Source: Pseudomonas hygromyciniae
GTDB taxonomy: Bacteria > Pseudomonadota > Gammaproteobacteria > Pseudomonadales > Pseudomonadaceae
Assembly: GCF_016925675.1 (NCBI RefSeq)
Contig: NZ_CP070506.1
Location: 308,501 to 372,500 of the forward strand
Direction of reading: 5' to 3'
Length of the DNA stretch: 64,000 nucleotides
Numbering within the stretch: position 1 is the first letter of the stretch; every line of letters starts with the position of its first letter. A program made the translations under genes and the position numbers. Shown here one piece after another: positions 53,989-62,998 of this stretch. The notes beneath the pieces were generated by a model. The model made no database searches. It had not been told where the DNA came from and worked only from the letters and a program-made list of their open reading frames with translations.

Positions 53989-54279
53989 CTGTAGGAGCTG
54001 GCTTGCCTGTGATAGCCATCGGTATCTACACAACTTTCAGAAACTGACGCCCCCCGTGGCGAGCGGGCTTGTCGGAACGCCGCATCGCCCGCGCTGGGCT
54101 GCGAAGCAGCCCCAATAAGCCCGCCGCGTTTCTTCAGGTAAACCGCAACGGCAGGGTTTAGGGCTGCTTCGCAGCCCAGCGCGGGCGATGCGGCGTTCCG
54201 ACAAGCCCGCTCGCCACAGGGAGGATCGTCAGCTTCTGAAAGTTGTGTAGATATCGCAGGCAAGCCAGCTCCCACAGTT
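53989..54279. repeat. Nested REP palindrome (one REPIN inside another)
   Basis: Outer arms CTGTAGGAGCTGGCTTGCCT and its complement include the segment TCTACACAACTTTCAGAA, repeated inverted at the far side. Inside, 54056-54217 is a different palindrome with arms GTGGCGAGCGGGCTTGTCGG and CGCATCGCCCGCGCTGGGCT. The whole forms one 291-bp imperfect hairpin in the ntrB-glnA gap. Confidence 0.88.
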
Positions 54280-54319
54280 TTGATGGGGTTTGCAAAGGTC
54301 GATAGTCATTGTTTCAGGC

Positions 54320-54351
54320 AAAAAAAAGACCTCCCGAAGGAGGCCTTTTTG
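54320..54351 (-). terminator. Terminator after glnA
   Basis: On the minus strand AAAAAGGCCTCC pairs with GGAGGTCTTTTT around TTCG, with T runs on both sides, so it works in either direction. It lies about 30 bp past the glnA stop. Confidence 0.88.
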
Positions 54352-54379
54352 TCACGCCGCGTTGAGCAGCGCTACCGGA

Positions 54380-55786
54380 TCAGCAGCTGTAGTACAGCTC
54401 GTATTCCAGTGGGTGTACGAAGGTGCGGACCTTGATTTCTTCTTCGCTTTTCAGGGCAATGTAGGCATCGATAAAGTCGTCGCTGAACACGCCGCCTTTG
54501 GTCAGGAACGCACGGCCCTTGTCCAGCTCTTCCAGGGCTTCTTTCAGGCTGCCGCACACTTGTGGGATCTCTTTGGCCTCTTCAGGCGGCAGGTCGTACA
54601 AGTTTTTGTCGGCGGCGTCGCCTGGGTGGATCTTGTTCTGGATGCCGTCCAGGCCAGCCATCAGCAGTGCAGCAAAGCCCAGGTACGGGTTGGCTGCTGG
54701 ATCCGGGAAGCGTGCTTCGATACGGCGAGCGCGAGGGCTGGACACGTAAGGAATACGGATCGAAGCGGAACGGTTACGTGCCGAGTAGGCCAGCATCACT
54801 GGGGCTTCGAAACCTGGGACCAGACGCTTGTAGGAGTTGGTCGACGGGTTGGTGAAGCCGTTCAGGGCCTTACCGTGCTTGATGATGCCGCCGATGAAGT
54901 ACAGGGCGGTGTCGGACAGGCCGGCATAACCTTCGCCAGCGAAAGTGTTCTTGCCATCTTTGGCGATGGACAGGTGAACGTGCATACCCGAACCGTTATC
55001 GCCGTACAGTGGCTTAGGCATGAAGGTAGCGGTACGGCCGTAAGCAACGGCAGTGTTGTGTACGCAGTACTTCAGGGTCTGTACTTCGTCAGCCTTGGCC
55101 ACCAGGGTGTTGAACTTCACACCGATTTCGTTCTGGCCGGCAGTGGCCACTTCGTGGTGGTGCACTTCGATGACCAGGCCCATGTCTTCCATGGCGTTGC
55201 ACATGGAGGTACGGATTTCGTGGTCGTGGTCGAACGGCGGAACTGGGAAGTAACCACCTTTGATGCCTGGACGGTGGCCATGGTTGCCGCCTTCCACGTC
55301 CTGGTCGGACATCCACGAACCTTGTTCGGAGTAGATCTTGAACATGGAGCCGGAGATGTCGGACTTGAACTTCACTTGGTCAAAGATGAAGAACTCAGGC
55401 TCCGGGCCCACGAATACGGTGTCACCGATACCGGTGGACTTCAGGTATTCCTCGGCACGCTTGGCGATCGCACGTGGGTCACGGTCGTAGCCCTGCATGG
55501 TCGAAGGCTCGATCACGTCGCAGACGATGATCAGGGTTGGCTCTTCGGTGAACGGGTCGAGTACGGCGGTGGAGTCGTCCGGCATCAGGATCATGTCGGA
55601 GGCTTCGATGCCTTTCCAGCCAGCGATGGAGGAACCGTCGAACATTTTGCCTTCTTCGAAGAAGGCGTCATCCAGCGCGTCGCGAGCCGGCATGGTCACG
55701 TGGTGCTGAGTGCCTTTGGTGTCCGTGAAGCGCAGATCAATCCATTTAACGTCATGATCTTTGATGAGTTGAACCGACTTCGACAT
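54380..55786 (-). CDS. glnA: Glutamine synthetase, type I
   Basis: GSI-beta enzyme of 468 residues forming a dodecamer that makes glutamine from glutamate, ammonia and ATP. The start is ATG 55786 ([20 protein letters not shown]), preceded by GGAGG; the open frame upstream is promoter DNA. Motifs: [20 protein letters not shown], the GSGMHVHLS metal and glutamate site, [20 protein letters not shown] (ATP region), NRSASIRIP, and the adenylylation Tyr in [10 protein letters not shown]. The last feature means activity is also controlled by GlnE. Expression is from a sigma-54 promoter with NtrC sites upstream. It is separated from ntrBC by a terminator and a nested REP. Confidence 0.98.
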   Translation of the reverse strand: MSKSVQLIKDHDVKWIDLRFTDTKGTQHHVTMPARDALDDAFFEEGKMFDGSSIAGWKGIEASDMILMPDDSTAVLDPFTEEPTLIIVCDVIEPSTMQGYDRDPRAIAKRAEEYLKSTGIGDTVFVGPEPEFFIFDQVKFKSDISGSMFKIYSEQGSWMSDQDVEGGNHGHRPGIKGGYFPVPPFDHDHEIRTSMCNAMEDMGLVIEVHHHEVATAGQNEIGVKFNTLVAKADEVQTLKYCVHNTAVAYGRTATFMPKPLYGDNGSGMHVHLSIAKDGKNTFAGEGYAGLSDTALYFIGGIIKHGKALNGFTNPSTNSYKRLVPGFEAPVMLAYSARNRSASIRIPYVSSPRARRIEARFPDPAANPYLGFAALLMAGLDGIQNKIHPGDAADKNLYDLPPEEAKEIPQVCGSLKEALEELDKGRAFLTKGGVFSDDFIDAYIALKSEEEIKVRTFVHPLEYELYYSC

Positions 55787-55887
55787 AGTGTCCTCCGGGT
55801 GGCTTCGGGCTTGGGTAGTGGAGTAGCCCTTAGAATGTGGGTGATGCCGGCGCGGATAGTCCGCCATGGCAACCTGCCTCACAAGAG

Positions 55888-55903
55888 AGCAAATTGCATG
55901 CCA
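55888..55903 (-). promoter_or_regulatory. Sigma-54 promoter of glnA
   Basis: On the minus strand TGGCATGCAATTTGCT has GG and GC exactly 10 bp apart and matches TGGCAC-N5-TTGCW closely. The predicted start is near 55878, leaving a leader of about 90 nt before the glnA ATG. Confidence 0.85.
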
Positions 55904-55976
55904 GTGCCCCGACATGGGTTTTTTGCCTCAAAATGGCCCCTATAAAGGTGCAAATCGTCAAAATGGCAAAATTCGC

Positions 55977-56022
55977 GCACTGCAATGTAGCGTAATCGCC
56001 CGCAAATGCACCTATTTGGTGC
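55977..56022 (-). promoter_or_regulatory. Two NtrC sites upstream of glnA
   Basis: TGCACCTATTTGGTGC at 56007-56022 is a strong NtrC palindrome, centred about 136 bp before the predicted start. GCACTGCAATGTAGC at 55977-55991 is a weaker match centred near -106. The spacing resembles the -140 and -108 sites of enteric glnAp2. The sites lie within 150 bp of the divergent thiI start. The rest of the 333-bp gap holds the promoter above and a leader. Confidence 0.75.
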
Positions 56023-56119
56023 GGAGCGTGCCGTTTGTATATTAACTGGTCAAACCTTGAGCGATTTCCGCTATAATCCGCGCCCCCCTTTTTCGGCTGG
56101 CCCTGCGCGCGCTGTTTCC

Positions 56120-57574
56120 ATGAAATTAATCGTTAAAGTCTTCCCCGAGATCACCATCAAGAGCCGACCGGTACGGATGCGTTTCATCCGTCAATTGGCC
56201 AAGAATATCCGCGCCGTGCTCCGTGACCTGGACCCGGCCGTGGTGGTGAACGGTGTGTGGGACAATCTCGAGCTGGAAACCCGCATCAGCGACCCTAAAG
56301 CCTTGAAAGATATGACCGAGCGCCTGAGCTGCATGCCGGGCATCGCGCATTTCCTGCAGGTCGACGAGTACCCGCTGGGCGACTTCGACGACATCACGCA
56401 AAAATGCAAACTGCACTTTGGCACCAGCCTTGAAGGCAAGATTTTTTCGGTGCGCTGCAAGCGTGCGGGCAAGCACCCGTTCAGCTCCATGGACGTCGAG
56501 AAATACGTCGGCAGCAAGCTGCGCCGCGAGTGTGGGGCCGCTGGAATCTCGCTTAAAGAGCCGCAAATCGAAGTGCGCATCGAAATTCGCGACCAACGGT
56601 TGTTTGTGATCCACAGCCAGCACAACAGCATCGGTGGCTACCCGCTAGGTGCGCTGGAGCAGACCCTGGTGCTGATGTCCGGCGGTTTCGACTCTACCGT
56701 GGCGGCCTACCAGATCATGCGCCGGGGCCTGATGAGCCACTTCTGCTTCTTTAACCTGGGCGGACGTGCGCACGAATTGGGCGTGATGGAAGTCGCGCAC
56801 TACATCTGGAAGAAGTACGGCAGCTCCCAGCGCGTGCTGTTTGTCAGCGTACCGTTCGAGGAAGTCCTGGGAGAAATTCTCGGAAAAGTCGATAACGGTC
56901 ATATGGGCGTCGTATTGAAGCGTATGATGTTGCGCGCAGCGTCGAAAATCGCCGACCGCCTGCAAATCGAAGCGCTGGTGACCGGCGAGGCGATTTCCCA
57001 GGTCTCCAGCCAGACCCTGCCGAACCTGTCCGTGATCGACTGCGTGACCGACAAGCTGGTATTGCGCCCGCTGATCGCCAGCCACAAGCAAGACATCATC
57101 GACCTGGCCAACGAAATCGGCACCGCTGATTTCGCCAAGCACATGCCAGAGTACTGCGGGGTCATCTCGGTGAACCCCAAGACCCATGCCAAGCGCTATC
57201 GCGTGGAGCATGAAGAGAAAGAATTCGACATGGCGATTCTGGAGCGAGCGCTCGAGAACGCCAAACTGGTGCCGATCGATCGAGTCATCGACGAATTGGG
57301 CCAGGACGTACAGATCGAAGAAGTCAGCGAAGCCCTGACCGGTCAGATTGTCATCGACATCCGTCACCCGGATGCCGCTGAAGACGAGCCGCTGGAAATC
57401 GCTGGCATCGACGTGCAAACGCTGCCGTTCTATGCACTGAACGCGCGTTTCAAGGAACTGGATAACAGCCGTCAGTACCTGCTGTATTGCGACAAAGGCG
57501 TGATGAGTCGCCTGCATGCCCACCATTTGCTCAGTGAGGGATATGCCAATGTGCGCGTTTATCGACCGAGCTAA
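56120..57574 (+). CDS. thiI: tRNA 4-thiouridine synthase / ThiI sulfurtransferase
   Basis: Enzyme of 484 residues that makes 4-thiouridine at position 8 of tRNA and supplies sulfur for the thiazole of thiamine. The layout is NFLD and THUMP domains ([40 protein letters not shown]), a PP-loop ATPase ([15 protein letters not shown]), and a C-terminal rhodanese domain with the persulfide Cys in [13 protein letters not shown]. The partner Cys is in [12 protein letters not shown]. The start is ATG 56120, which aligns with the family; upstream sequence is shared with the glnA control region. Length fits E. coli ThiI (482). Confidence 0.97.
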   Translation: MKLIVKVFPEITIKSRPVRMRFIRQLAKNIRAVLRDLDPAVVVNGVWDNLELETRISDPKALKDMTERLSCMPGIAHFLQVDEYPLGDFDDITQKCKLHFGTSLEGKIFSVRCKRAGKHPFSSMDVEKYVGSKLRRECGAAGISLKEPQIEVRIEIRDQRLFVIHSQHNSIGGYPLGALEQTLVLMSGGFDSTVAAYQIMRRGLMSHFCFFNLGGRAHELGVMEVAHYIWKKYGSSQRVLFVSVPFEEVLGEILGKVDNGHMGVVLKRMMLRAASKIADRLQIEALVTGEAISQVSSQTLPNLSVIDCVTDKLVLRPLIASHKQDIIDLANEIGTADFAKHMPEYCGVISVNPKTHAKRYRVEHEEKEFDMAILERALENAKLVPIDRVIDELGQDVQIEEVSEALTGQIVIDIRHPDAAEDEPLEIAGIDVQTLPFYALNARFKELDNSRQYLLYCDKGVMSRLHAHHLLSEGYANVRVYRPS

Positions 57575-57713
57575 GAGCCCGGGGCTGTTTGCCTGTGGCC
57601 TGCGTCACCGGCCCCCCGACTCTGCCGTCAAGCTGTAACGGCAAGGCCTGACTCTACTGTTAATCGCTGCCACGACCTGTCAGCACACCGAATCCTCTGA
57701 TCGAGATACACAA

Positions 57714-59534
57714 GTGATCGAAAATCTACGTAACATCGCCATCATTGCCCACGTTGACCATGGTAAAACCACCCTGGTAGACAAACTCCTGCGTCAATCC
57801 GGCACCCTGGAGCGCAACGAGCTCAACGACGAGCGCGTGATGGACTCCAACGACCAGGAAAAAGAGCGCGGTATTACCATCCTGGCAAAAAACACTGCCA
57901 TCAACTGGAACGGCTACCACATCAACATCGTGGACACCCCGGGCCACGCCGACTTCGGCGGCGAAGTAGAACGTGTAATGTCGATGGTTGACTCCGTTCT
58001 GCTGCTGGTTGATGCCCAAGACGGCCCTATGCCGCAAACCCGTTTCGTGACCAAGAAGGCTTTTGAAGCCGGCCTGCGTCCAATCGTGGTGATCAACAAG
58101 GTTGACCGTCCAGGCGCGCGTCCGGACTGGGTTCTGGACCAGATCTTCGACCTGTTCGACAACCTGGGTGCCACCGAAGAACAGCTGGACTTCAAAGTCG
58201 TCTACGCCTCGGCCCTGAACGGCATTGCCGGTCTGGAACACACCGACATGGCTGAAGACATGACCCCGCTGTACCAGTCGATCGTCGACAACGTACCTGC
58301 GCCGAAAGTCGACCGTGACGGTCCGTTCCAGATGCAAATCTCGGCACTGGACTACAACAGCTTCCTGGGTGTTATCGGCGTTGGCCGTATCGCTCGTGGC
58401 CGCGTCAAGCCGAACACTCCAGTCGTGGCTATCGATGCCACCGGCAAGAAGCGTAACGGTCGTATCCTGAAGCTGATGGGTCACCACGGTCTGCACCGTA
58501 TTGACGTTGAAGAAGCTGCTGCAGGCGACATCGTGTGCATCAGCGGTATGGACTCGCTGTTCATCTCCGACACCCTGTGCCACCCGGACATGGTTGAAGC
58601 AATGGTGCCGTTGACCGTTGACGAGCCAACCGTTTCCATGACCTTCCAGGTAAACGACTCGCCTTTCTGCGGTAAAGAAGGCAAGTTCGTGACTTCCCGT
58701 AACATCAAGGAACGTCTGGACAAAGAGCTGCTGTACAACGTTGCACTGCGCGTTGAAGAAGGCGACTCGGCTGACAAGTTCAAGGTTTCCGGCCGTGGTG
58801 AGCTGCACCTCTCGGTACTGATCGAAACCATGCGTCGCGAAGGCTTCGAAATGGGCGTTGGCCGTCCGGAAGTGATCATCCGTACCGTTGACGGCGTGAA
58901 GCAGGAACCGTTCGAAAACGTCACCATCGACACCCCTGAAGAATCCCAGGGCAAGGTCATGGAAGAGATGGGCCTGCGTAAGGGCGACCTGACCAACATG
59001 GTGCCGGATGGCAAAGGCCGTGTACGTCTGGAATACAACATCCCTGCTCGTGGTTTGATCGGTTTCCGTAACCAGTTCCTGACCCTGACCAACGGTGCTG
59101 GCATCCTGACCTCGATCTTCGATCGCTACGACACCATGAAGTCCGGCGACATGTCCGGCCGTCAGAACGGTGTTCTGGTATCGGTAGAAACCGGCAAGGC
59201 ACTGACCTACTCCCTGGAAACCCTCCAGGCGCGTGGCAAGCTGTTCGTTGAACACGGCCAAGAGATCTACAACGGCCAGATCGTTGGTCTGAACAGCCGT
59301 GACAACGACATGGGCGTCAACCCAACCAAAGGCAAGAAGCTCGACAACATGCGTGCTTCGGGTAAAGACGAAACCATCGCCCTGGTTCCACCTGTTCGCT
59401 TCACCCTGGAACAGGCTCTGGAATTCATCCAGGACGACGAGCTGTGCGAAGTGACGCCGAAGTCCATCCGTCTTCGTAAGAAGATCCTGGACGAAGGCGA
59501 GCGTACCCGCGCTGCCAAAAAGGCCAAGAACTGA
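57714..59534 (+). CDS. typA: Ribosome-associated GTPase TypA/BipA
   Basis: Translation-factor GTPase of 606 residues that assists 50S assembly and stress adaptation. It begins with GTG ([20 protein letters not shown]), which matches the family start although the ribosome site (GAG) is weak. G motifs are AHVDHGKTT (G1), RGIT (G2), DTPGHADF (G3), NKVDR (G4) and ASALN (G5). Domains II, III, V and the TypA-specific C-terminus ([20 protein letters not shown]) follow. Codon use is strongly biased, as in highly expressed genes. It is transcribed after thiI, 139 bp apart, and is followed by a strong terminator. Confidence 0.98.
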   Translation: MIENLRNIAIIAHVDHGKTTLVDKLLRQSGTLERNELNDERVMDSNDQEKERGITILAKNTAINWNGYHINIVDTPGHADFGGEVERVMSMVDSVLLLVDAQDGPMPQTRFVTKKAFEAGLRPIVVINKVDRPGARPDWVLDQIFDLFDNLGATEEQLDFKVVYASALNGIAGLEHTDMAEDMTPLYQSIVDNVPAPKVDRDGPFQMQISALDYNSFLGVIGVGRIARGRVKPNTPVVAIDATGKKRNGRILKLMGHHGLHRIDVEEAAAGDIVCISGMDSLFISDTLCHPDMVEAMVPLTVDEPTVSMTFQVNDSPFCGKEGKFVTSRNIKERLDKELLYNVALRVEEGDSADKFKVSGRGELHLSVLIETMRREGFEMGVGRPEVIIRTVDGVKQEPFENVTIDTPEESQGKVMEEMGLRKGDLTNMVPDGKGRVRLEYNIPARGLIGFRNQFLTLTNGAGILTSIFDRYDTMKSGDMSGRQNGVLVSVETGKALTYSLETLQARGKLFVEHGQEIYNGQIVGLNSRDNDMGVNPTKGKKLDNMRASGKDETIALVPPVRFTLEQALEFIQDDELCEVTPKSIRLRKKILDEGERTRAAKKAKN

Positions 59535-59553
59535 TACTTAGTTCTGGCTGAAT

Positions 59554-59593
59554 AAAAAACGCCCCCGGTCGAAAGGCCGGGGGCGTTTTTTTA
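59554..59593 (+). terminator. Terminator after typA
   Basis: AAAAAACGCCCCCGG pairs with CCGGGGGCGTTTTTTT around TCGAAAGG. It is very stable, 20 bp past the typA stop, and probably also serves the convergent YkgJ-type gene. Confidence 0.9.
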
Positions 59594-59656
59594 TGCCTGT
59601 AGATTTTGTGGTGGTTTGCCTGCGATGGGGCTCTCAAGAGCCCTGCAAAATCCGGA

Positions 59657-60091
59657 TCAGAACTTGTCGAGGGTCTTGAACTTGGTCTCGCGCACCACTT
59701 CCTTGGGCTTGTACGCGCAATAACCCGGCCGTGGCCCGATCTTCGGGTGATTGCGGCAGGTATCCGGGCGCTTGTCATAAATAGTGCAGAAGCGCGTCTT
59801 ACGATCCAGGTACAGGCAATCGTTGTTGCTCATGCGCTGCAGGGTAAAGATTTCGGACTTGGAGTTGAAACGCTCGACGATGCCTTCCTTCTGCAAGCGC
59901 TTGGCGATGTTCTTCGGCGGGTCGCCACGCTCGAATTCGTCGACGATGCCAATGCGGATCAAATCCTTGATCTTCACCTCAACCGGCAGGGTGCAGCAGT
60001 TGGACGTGCAGCCGCCGCACATGTGGCTGGAGTATTTCTGCCACGTTTCGAGACGGTCGAGTTCCGCGGCGGCGATCAGTTGAGGCTTCAT
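59657..60091 (-). CDS. YkgJ-family cysteine-cluster protein
   Basis: A 144-residue protein with the Fe/Zn-binding cysteine pattern of the UPF0153/YkgJ family: MCGGCTSNCCTLPVEV near the N-terminus and NNDCLYLDRKTRFCTIYDKR followed by PDTCRNHPKIGPRPGYC. At least eight cysteines are placed to bind a metal or Fe-S cluster. I start at ATG 60091 (MKPQLIAAAELDRLETWQ); AAGG-like sequence is weak upstream, but earlier codons run into low-quality leader. The function of the family is not established. It stands alone between typA and glgP, and is convergent with typA. Confidence 0.88.
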   Translation of the reverse strand: MKPQLIAAAELDRLETWQKYSSHMCGGCTSNCCTLPVEVKIKDLIRIGIVDEFERGDPPKNIAKRLQKEGIVERFNSKSEIFTLQRMSNNDCLYLDRKTRFCTIYDKRPDTCRNHPKIGPRPGYCAYKPKEVVRETKFKTLDKF

Positions 60092-60331
60092 CAGGTTTCC
60101 AAGAGGGGCTTTGTCCGGGCGCGCGATCATACCGGGATTGGTGGTTTTTTGAACAATATTTTGCGGGTTTCGGCTCAAAGGCAGCTGCGCGGCGTAAACG
60201 GGCACGGCCCCTGCATCTAAAACCTACATGCGTGAATGAGTGAAAAAACTGCCGAACCGTCAGCCATGCCATAGGTCAGACCGTCTAGGCTCTAGGATTT
60301 CCCTTCTTCTATCTCGCCCGAGGTCGCACCG

Positions 60332-62782
60332 ATGTCTCAGGAACCGCTTGTACGAGAAGCAGAGGTAGCCGCGTTTCGCGATGCTGTCTTGACCAAACTC
60401 ACTTATGCGGTGGGCAAGGATCCCGATCACGCCTTTGACCATGACTGGTTCGAAGCCATTGCCCTGGCGGCGCGCGACCATATGGTCGACCACTGGATGG
60501 ACCACACCCGGCGGATCTACCGGCGTGGGCAGAAGCGGGTGTATTACCTGTCCCTGGAATTTTTGATCGGTCGTTTGCTGTTTGACAGCCTGAGCAACCT
60601 CGGCCTGCTGGAGGTGGCGCGCGAAGCCCTCGGCGAGTTGGGTGTGGATCTGGAGCGCATTCGCCTGCTGGAGCCCGATGCGGCCCTGGGCAACGGTGGC
60701 CTGGGGCGCCTGGCCGCGTGCTTTATGGAAAGCATGTCGACCCTGGGCATTGCCGGCCATGGCTATGGCATTCGTTACGAACACGGGCTGTTTCGCCAAG
60801 CGATTGTCGATGGCTGGCAGCAGGAGCAGACCGAACGCTGGCTGGACTTCGGCAACCCCTGGGAGTTCGAGCGCGCCGAGGTGATCTACCCGATCGGCTT
60901 TGGCGGCAGCGTCGAGACCGTGCTGGATGCGTCCGGCAAGTCAATCCAGGTCTGGTCGCCCAACGAGACCGTGCGCGCCGTGGCCTACGACACCCCGGTG
61001 GTCGGCTGGCGTGGCGCCAGTGTGAACACCTTGCGCCTGTGGCGTGCGCGGGCCGTCGAAGACCTGCATCTGGAGCGCTTCAACGCCGGTGACCATTTGG
61101 GCGCCGTCGCCGAAGTGGCCCGTGCCGAAAGCATCTCAAGGGTGCTTTACCCGGCCGACAGCACCGAAGCGGGGCAGGAATTGCGCCTGCGCCAGGAATA
61201 CTTCTTCGTCTCGGCCTCCTTGCAAGACTTGTTGCGCCGCCACAAAAACATGCACGGTTCGGTCTTGAGCCTGGGCGAGCACGCGGCCATCCAGCTCAAT
61301 GACACCCACCCGTCGATCGCCGTGGCCGAGTTGATGCGCCAGTTGGTCGACCTGCACGATATTGCCTGGGATGCGGCCTGGCAGGTCACGGTCGAAACGC
61401 TGTCCTACACCAACCACACCTTGCTCCCCGAAGCCCTGGAAACCTGGCCGGTGGGCCTGATGGAACGCATGCTGCCCCGGCACATGCAGATCATTTACCT
61501 GATCAACGCCCAGCACATTGATTCGCTGCGGGCCAAGGGCATTCACGACTTCGACGTACTGCGCGCGGTCTCGCTGATCGAAGAAGACAACGGTCGCCGC
61601 GTGCGCATGGGCAACCTGGCGTTCCTGGGCTCCCACAGCGTCAACGGCGTGTCCGGGCTGCACACGCAGTTGATGCGCAGCACGGTGTTTTCCGAACTGC
61701 ACAAGCTCTACCCCGAGCGTATCAACAACAAGACCAACGGCATTACCTTCCGCCGCTGGCTGTTCCAGGCCAACCCCAAGCTCACCGCGATGCTGGTGGA
61801 GGCCTTGGGGCCGGACATTCTCGACAATATGGAACAGCGCCTGGTGGAGCTGGAAACCTTTGCCGAGAAAGACGCCTTTCGCAAAGCCTTCGCCGAGCAG
61901 CGCCTGCACAGCAAGCGCGTGCTGGCCGATATCATCCATGAGCGCCTGGGGATCGCGGTCAACCCGGCGGCGATGTTCGATGTGCAGGTCAAACGCATCC
62001 ACGAATACAAGCGCCAATTGCTGAACCTGCTGCACACAGTCGCCCTGTACCAGGCCATTCGTGCCGAGCCGGAGGTGGATTGGGTACCACGGGTGAAGAT
62101 CTTCGCCGGCAAGGCGGCGGCCAGCTACCACCAGGCCAAGCTGATCATCAAGCTGACCAACGACATCGCCCGTACGGTGAATAACGACCCAACCGTGCGC
62201 GGCTTGCTCAAGGTCGTGTTCCTGCCCAACTACAACGTCAGCCTGGCGGAAAACATCATCCCGGCGGCGGACCTGTCGGAGCAGATTTCCACCGCCGGGT
62301 TCGAGGCCTCGGGCACCAGCAACATGAAGTTCGGCCTCAATGGCGCGCTGACCATCGGCACTATGGATGGCGCCAATGTGGAGATGCATGAGCGTATCGG
62401 CGGCGAGCACATGTTTATTTTCGGCCTCAGCGCCGAGCAGGTGGAGGCGCGTAAACAGGCGGGTGAGTTCAATGCCGGCCCTGATATCGCCGCATCCCAC
62501 CGCTTGAACGACGTGTTGCAGGCGATTCGTGGCGGGGTGTTCTCGCCGGACGATCCGGGGCGCTATGTAGGGTTGATCGACTCGTTGATCGCCTATGACC
62601 GGTTCCTGGTGTGCGCCGATTTTGATGCCTACTGGGACGCCCAGGCGCGGGTCGAAGCCCATTGGCACGACTCCAAGGAGTGGTGGCGTTCGGCGGTGCT
62701 CAATACCGCGCGCACGGGCTGGTTCTCGTCCGACCGAACCATCCGCGAATATGCCACCGAGATCTGGAAAGCCTTGGACTAG
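60332..62782 (+). CDS. glgP: Glycogen/maltodextrin phosphorylase
   Basis: GT35 enzyme of 816 residues that releases glucose-1-phosphate from glycogen or maltodextrin ends. Key parts are YYLSLEFLIGRLLFDSL near the N-terminus, ALGNGGLGRLAACFMES, and QLNDTHPSIAVAELMR. The PLP-binding lysine lies in the C-terminal block EASGTSNMKFGLNGALTIGT, followed by MDGANVEM. Length equals E. coli GlgP (815). Other glycogen genes are not adjacent, which is usual for a stand-alone glgP in Pseudomonas. The 240-bp gap upstream probably holds the promoter, but no boxes could be assigned. It ends just before a compound REP region. Confidence 0.96.
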   Translation: MSQEPLVREAEVAAFRDAVLTKLTYAVGKDPDHAFDHDWFEAIALAARDHMVDHWMDHTRRIYRRGQKRVYYLSLEFLIGRLLFDSLSNLGLLEVAREALGELGVDLERIRLLEPDAALGNGGLGRLAACFMESMSTLGIAGHGYGIRYEHGLFRQAIVDGWQQEQTERWLDFGNPWEFERAEVIYPIGFGGSVETVLDASGKSIQVWSPNETVRAVAYDTPVVGWRGASVNTLRLWRARAVEDLHLERFNAGDHLGAVAEVARAESISRVLYPADSTEAGQELRLRQEYFFVSASLQDLLRRHKNMHGSVLSLGEHAAIQLNDTHPSIAVAELMRQLVDLHDIAWDAAWQVTVETLSYTNHTLLPEALETWPVGLMERMLPRHMQIIYLINAQHIDSLRAKGIHDFDVLRAVSLIEEDNGRRVRMGNLAFLGSHSVNGVSGLHTQLMRSTVFSELHKLYPERINNKTNGITFRRWLFQANPKLTAMLVEALGPDILDNMEQRLVELETFAEKDAFRKAFAEQRLHSKRVLADIIHERLGIAVNPAAMFDVQVKRIHEYKRQLLNLLHTVALYQAIRAEPEVDWVPRVKIFAGKAAASYHQAKLIIKLTNDIARTVNNDPTVRGLLKVVFLPNYNVSLAENIIPAADLSEQISTAGFEASGTSNMKFGLNGALTIGTMDGANVEMHERIGGEHMFIFGLSAEQVEARKQAGEFNAGPDIAASHRLNDVLQAIRGGVFSPDDPGRYVGLIDSLIAYDRFLVCADFDAYWDAQARVEAHWHDSKEWWRSAVLNTARTGWFSSDRTIREYATEIWKALD

Positions 62783-62797
62783 ACCCCGCGAAATCCC

Positions 62798-62933
62798 GTG
62801 TAGGAACGGGCTTGTGTAGGAGCTGGCTTGCCTGCGATACAGGCGCCTTGGTGTATCAGTGACACCGAGGGGATGCTATCGCAGGCAAGCCTGCTCCCAC
62901 ACAAGCCAGCTCCCACACGAGCCACCTCCCACA
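62798..62933. repeat. Compound REP region after glgP
   Basis: Several arms overlap: GTGTAGGAACGGGCTTG, GTGTAGGAGCTGGCTTGCCT, and the inverted GCAGGCAAGCCTGCTCCCAC and CAAGCCAGCTCCCACAC, plus a final degenerate GCCACCTCCCACA. It looks like one REPIN with extra REP arms added on both sides. Confidence 0.8.
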
Positions 62934-62998
62934 TTGGGTTTGTGTCGATATACTGAGCGTCGGTTACGCCCGCTTCGGGCTGCTTAGGGATCTCGACC

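Noticed and set aside
57726..59261. 511-codon minus-strand frame opposite typA
   Set aside because: Antisense shadow caused by strong codon bias in typA; similar frames lie opposite glgP, aguA and the porin.
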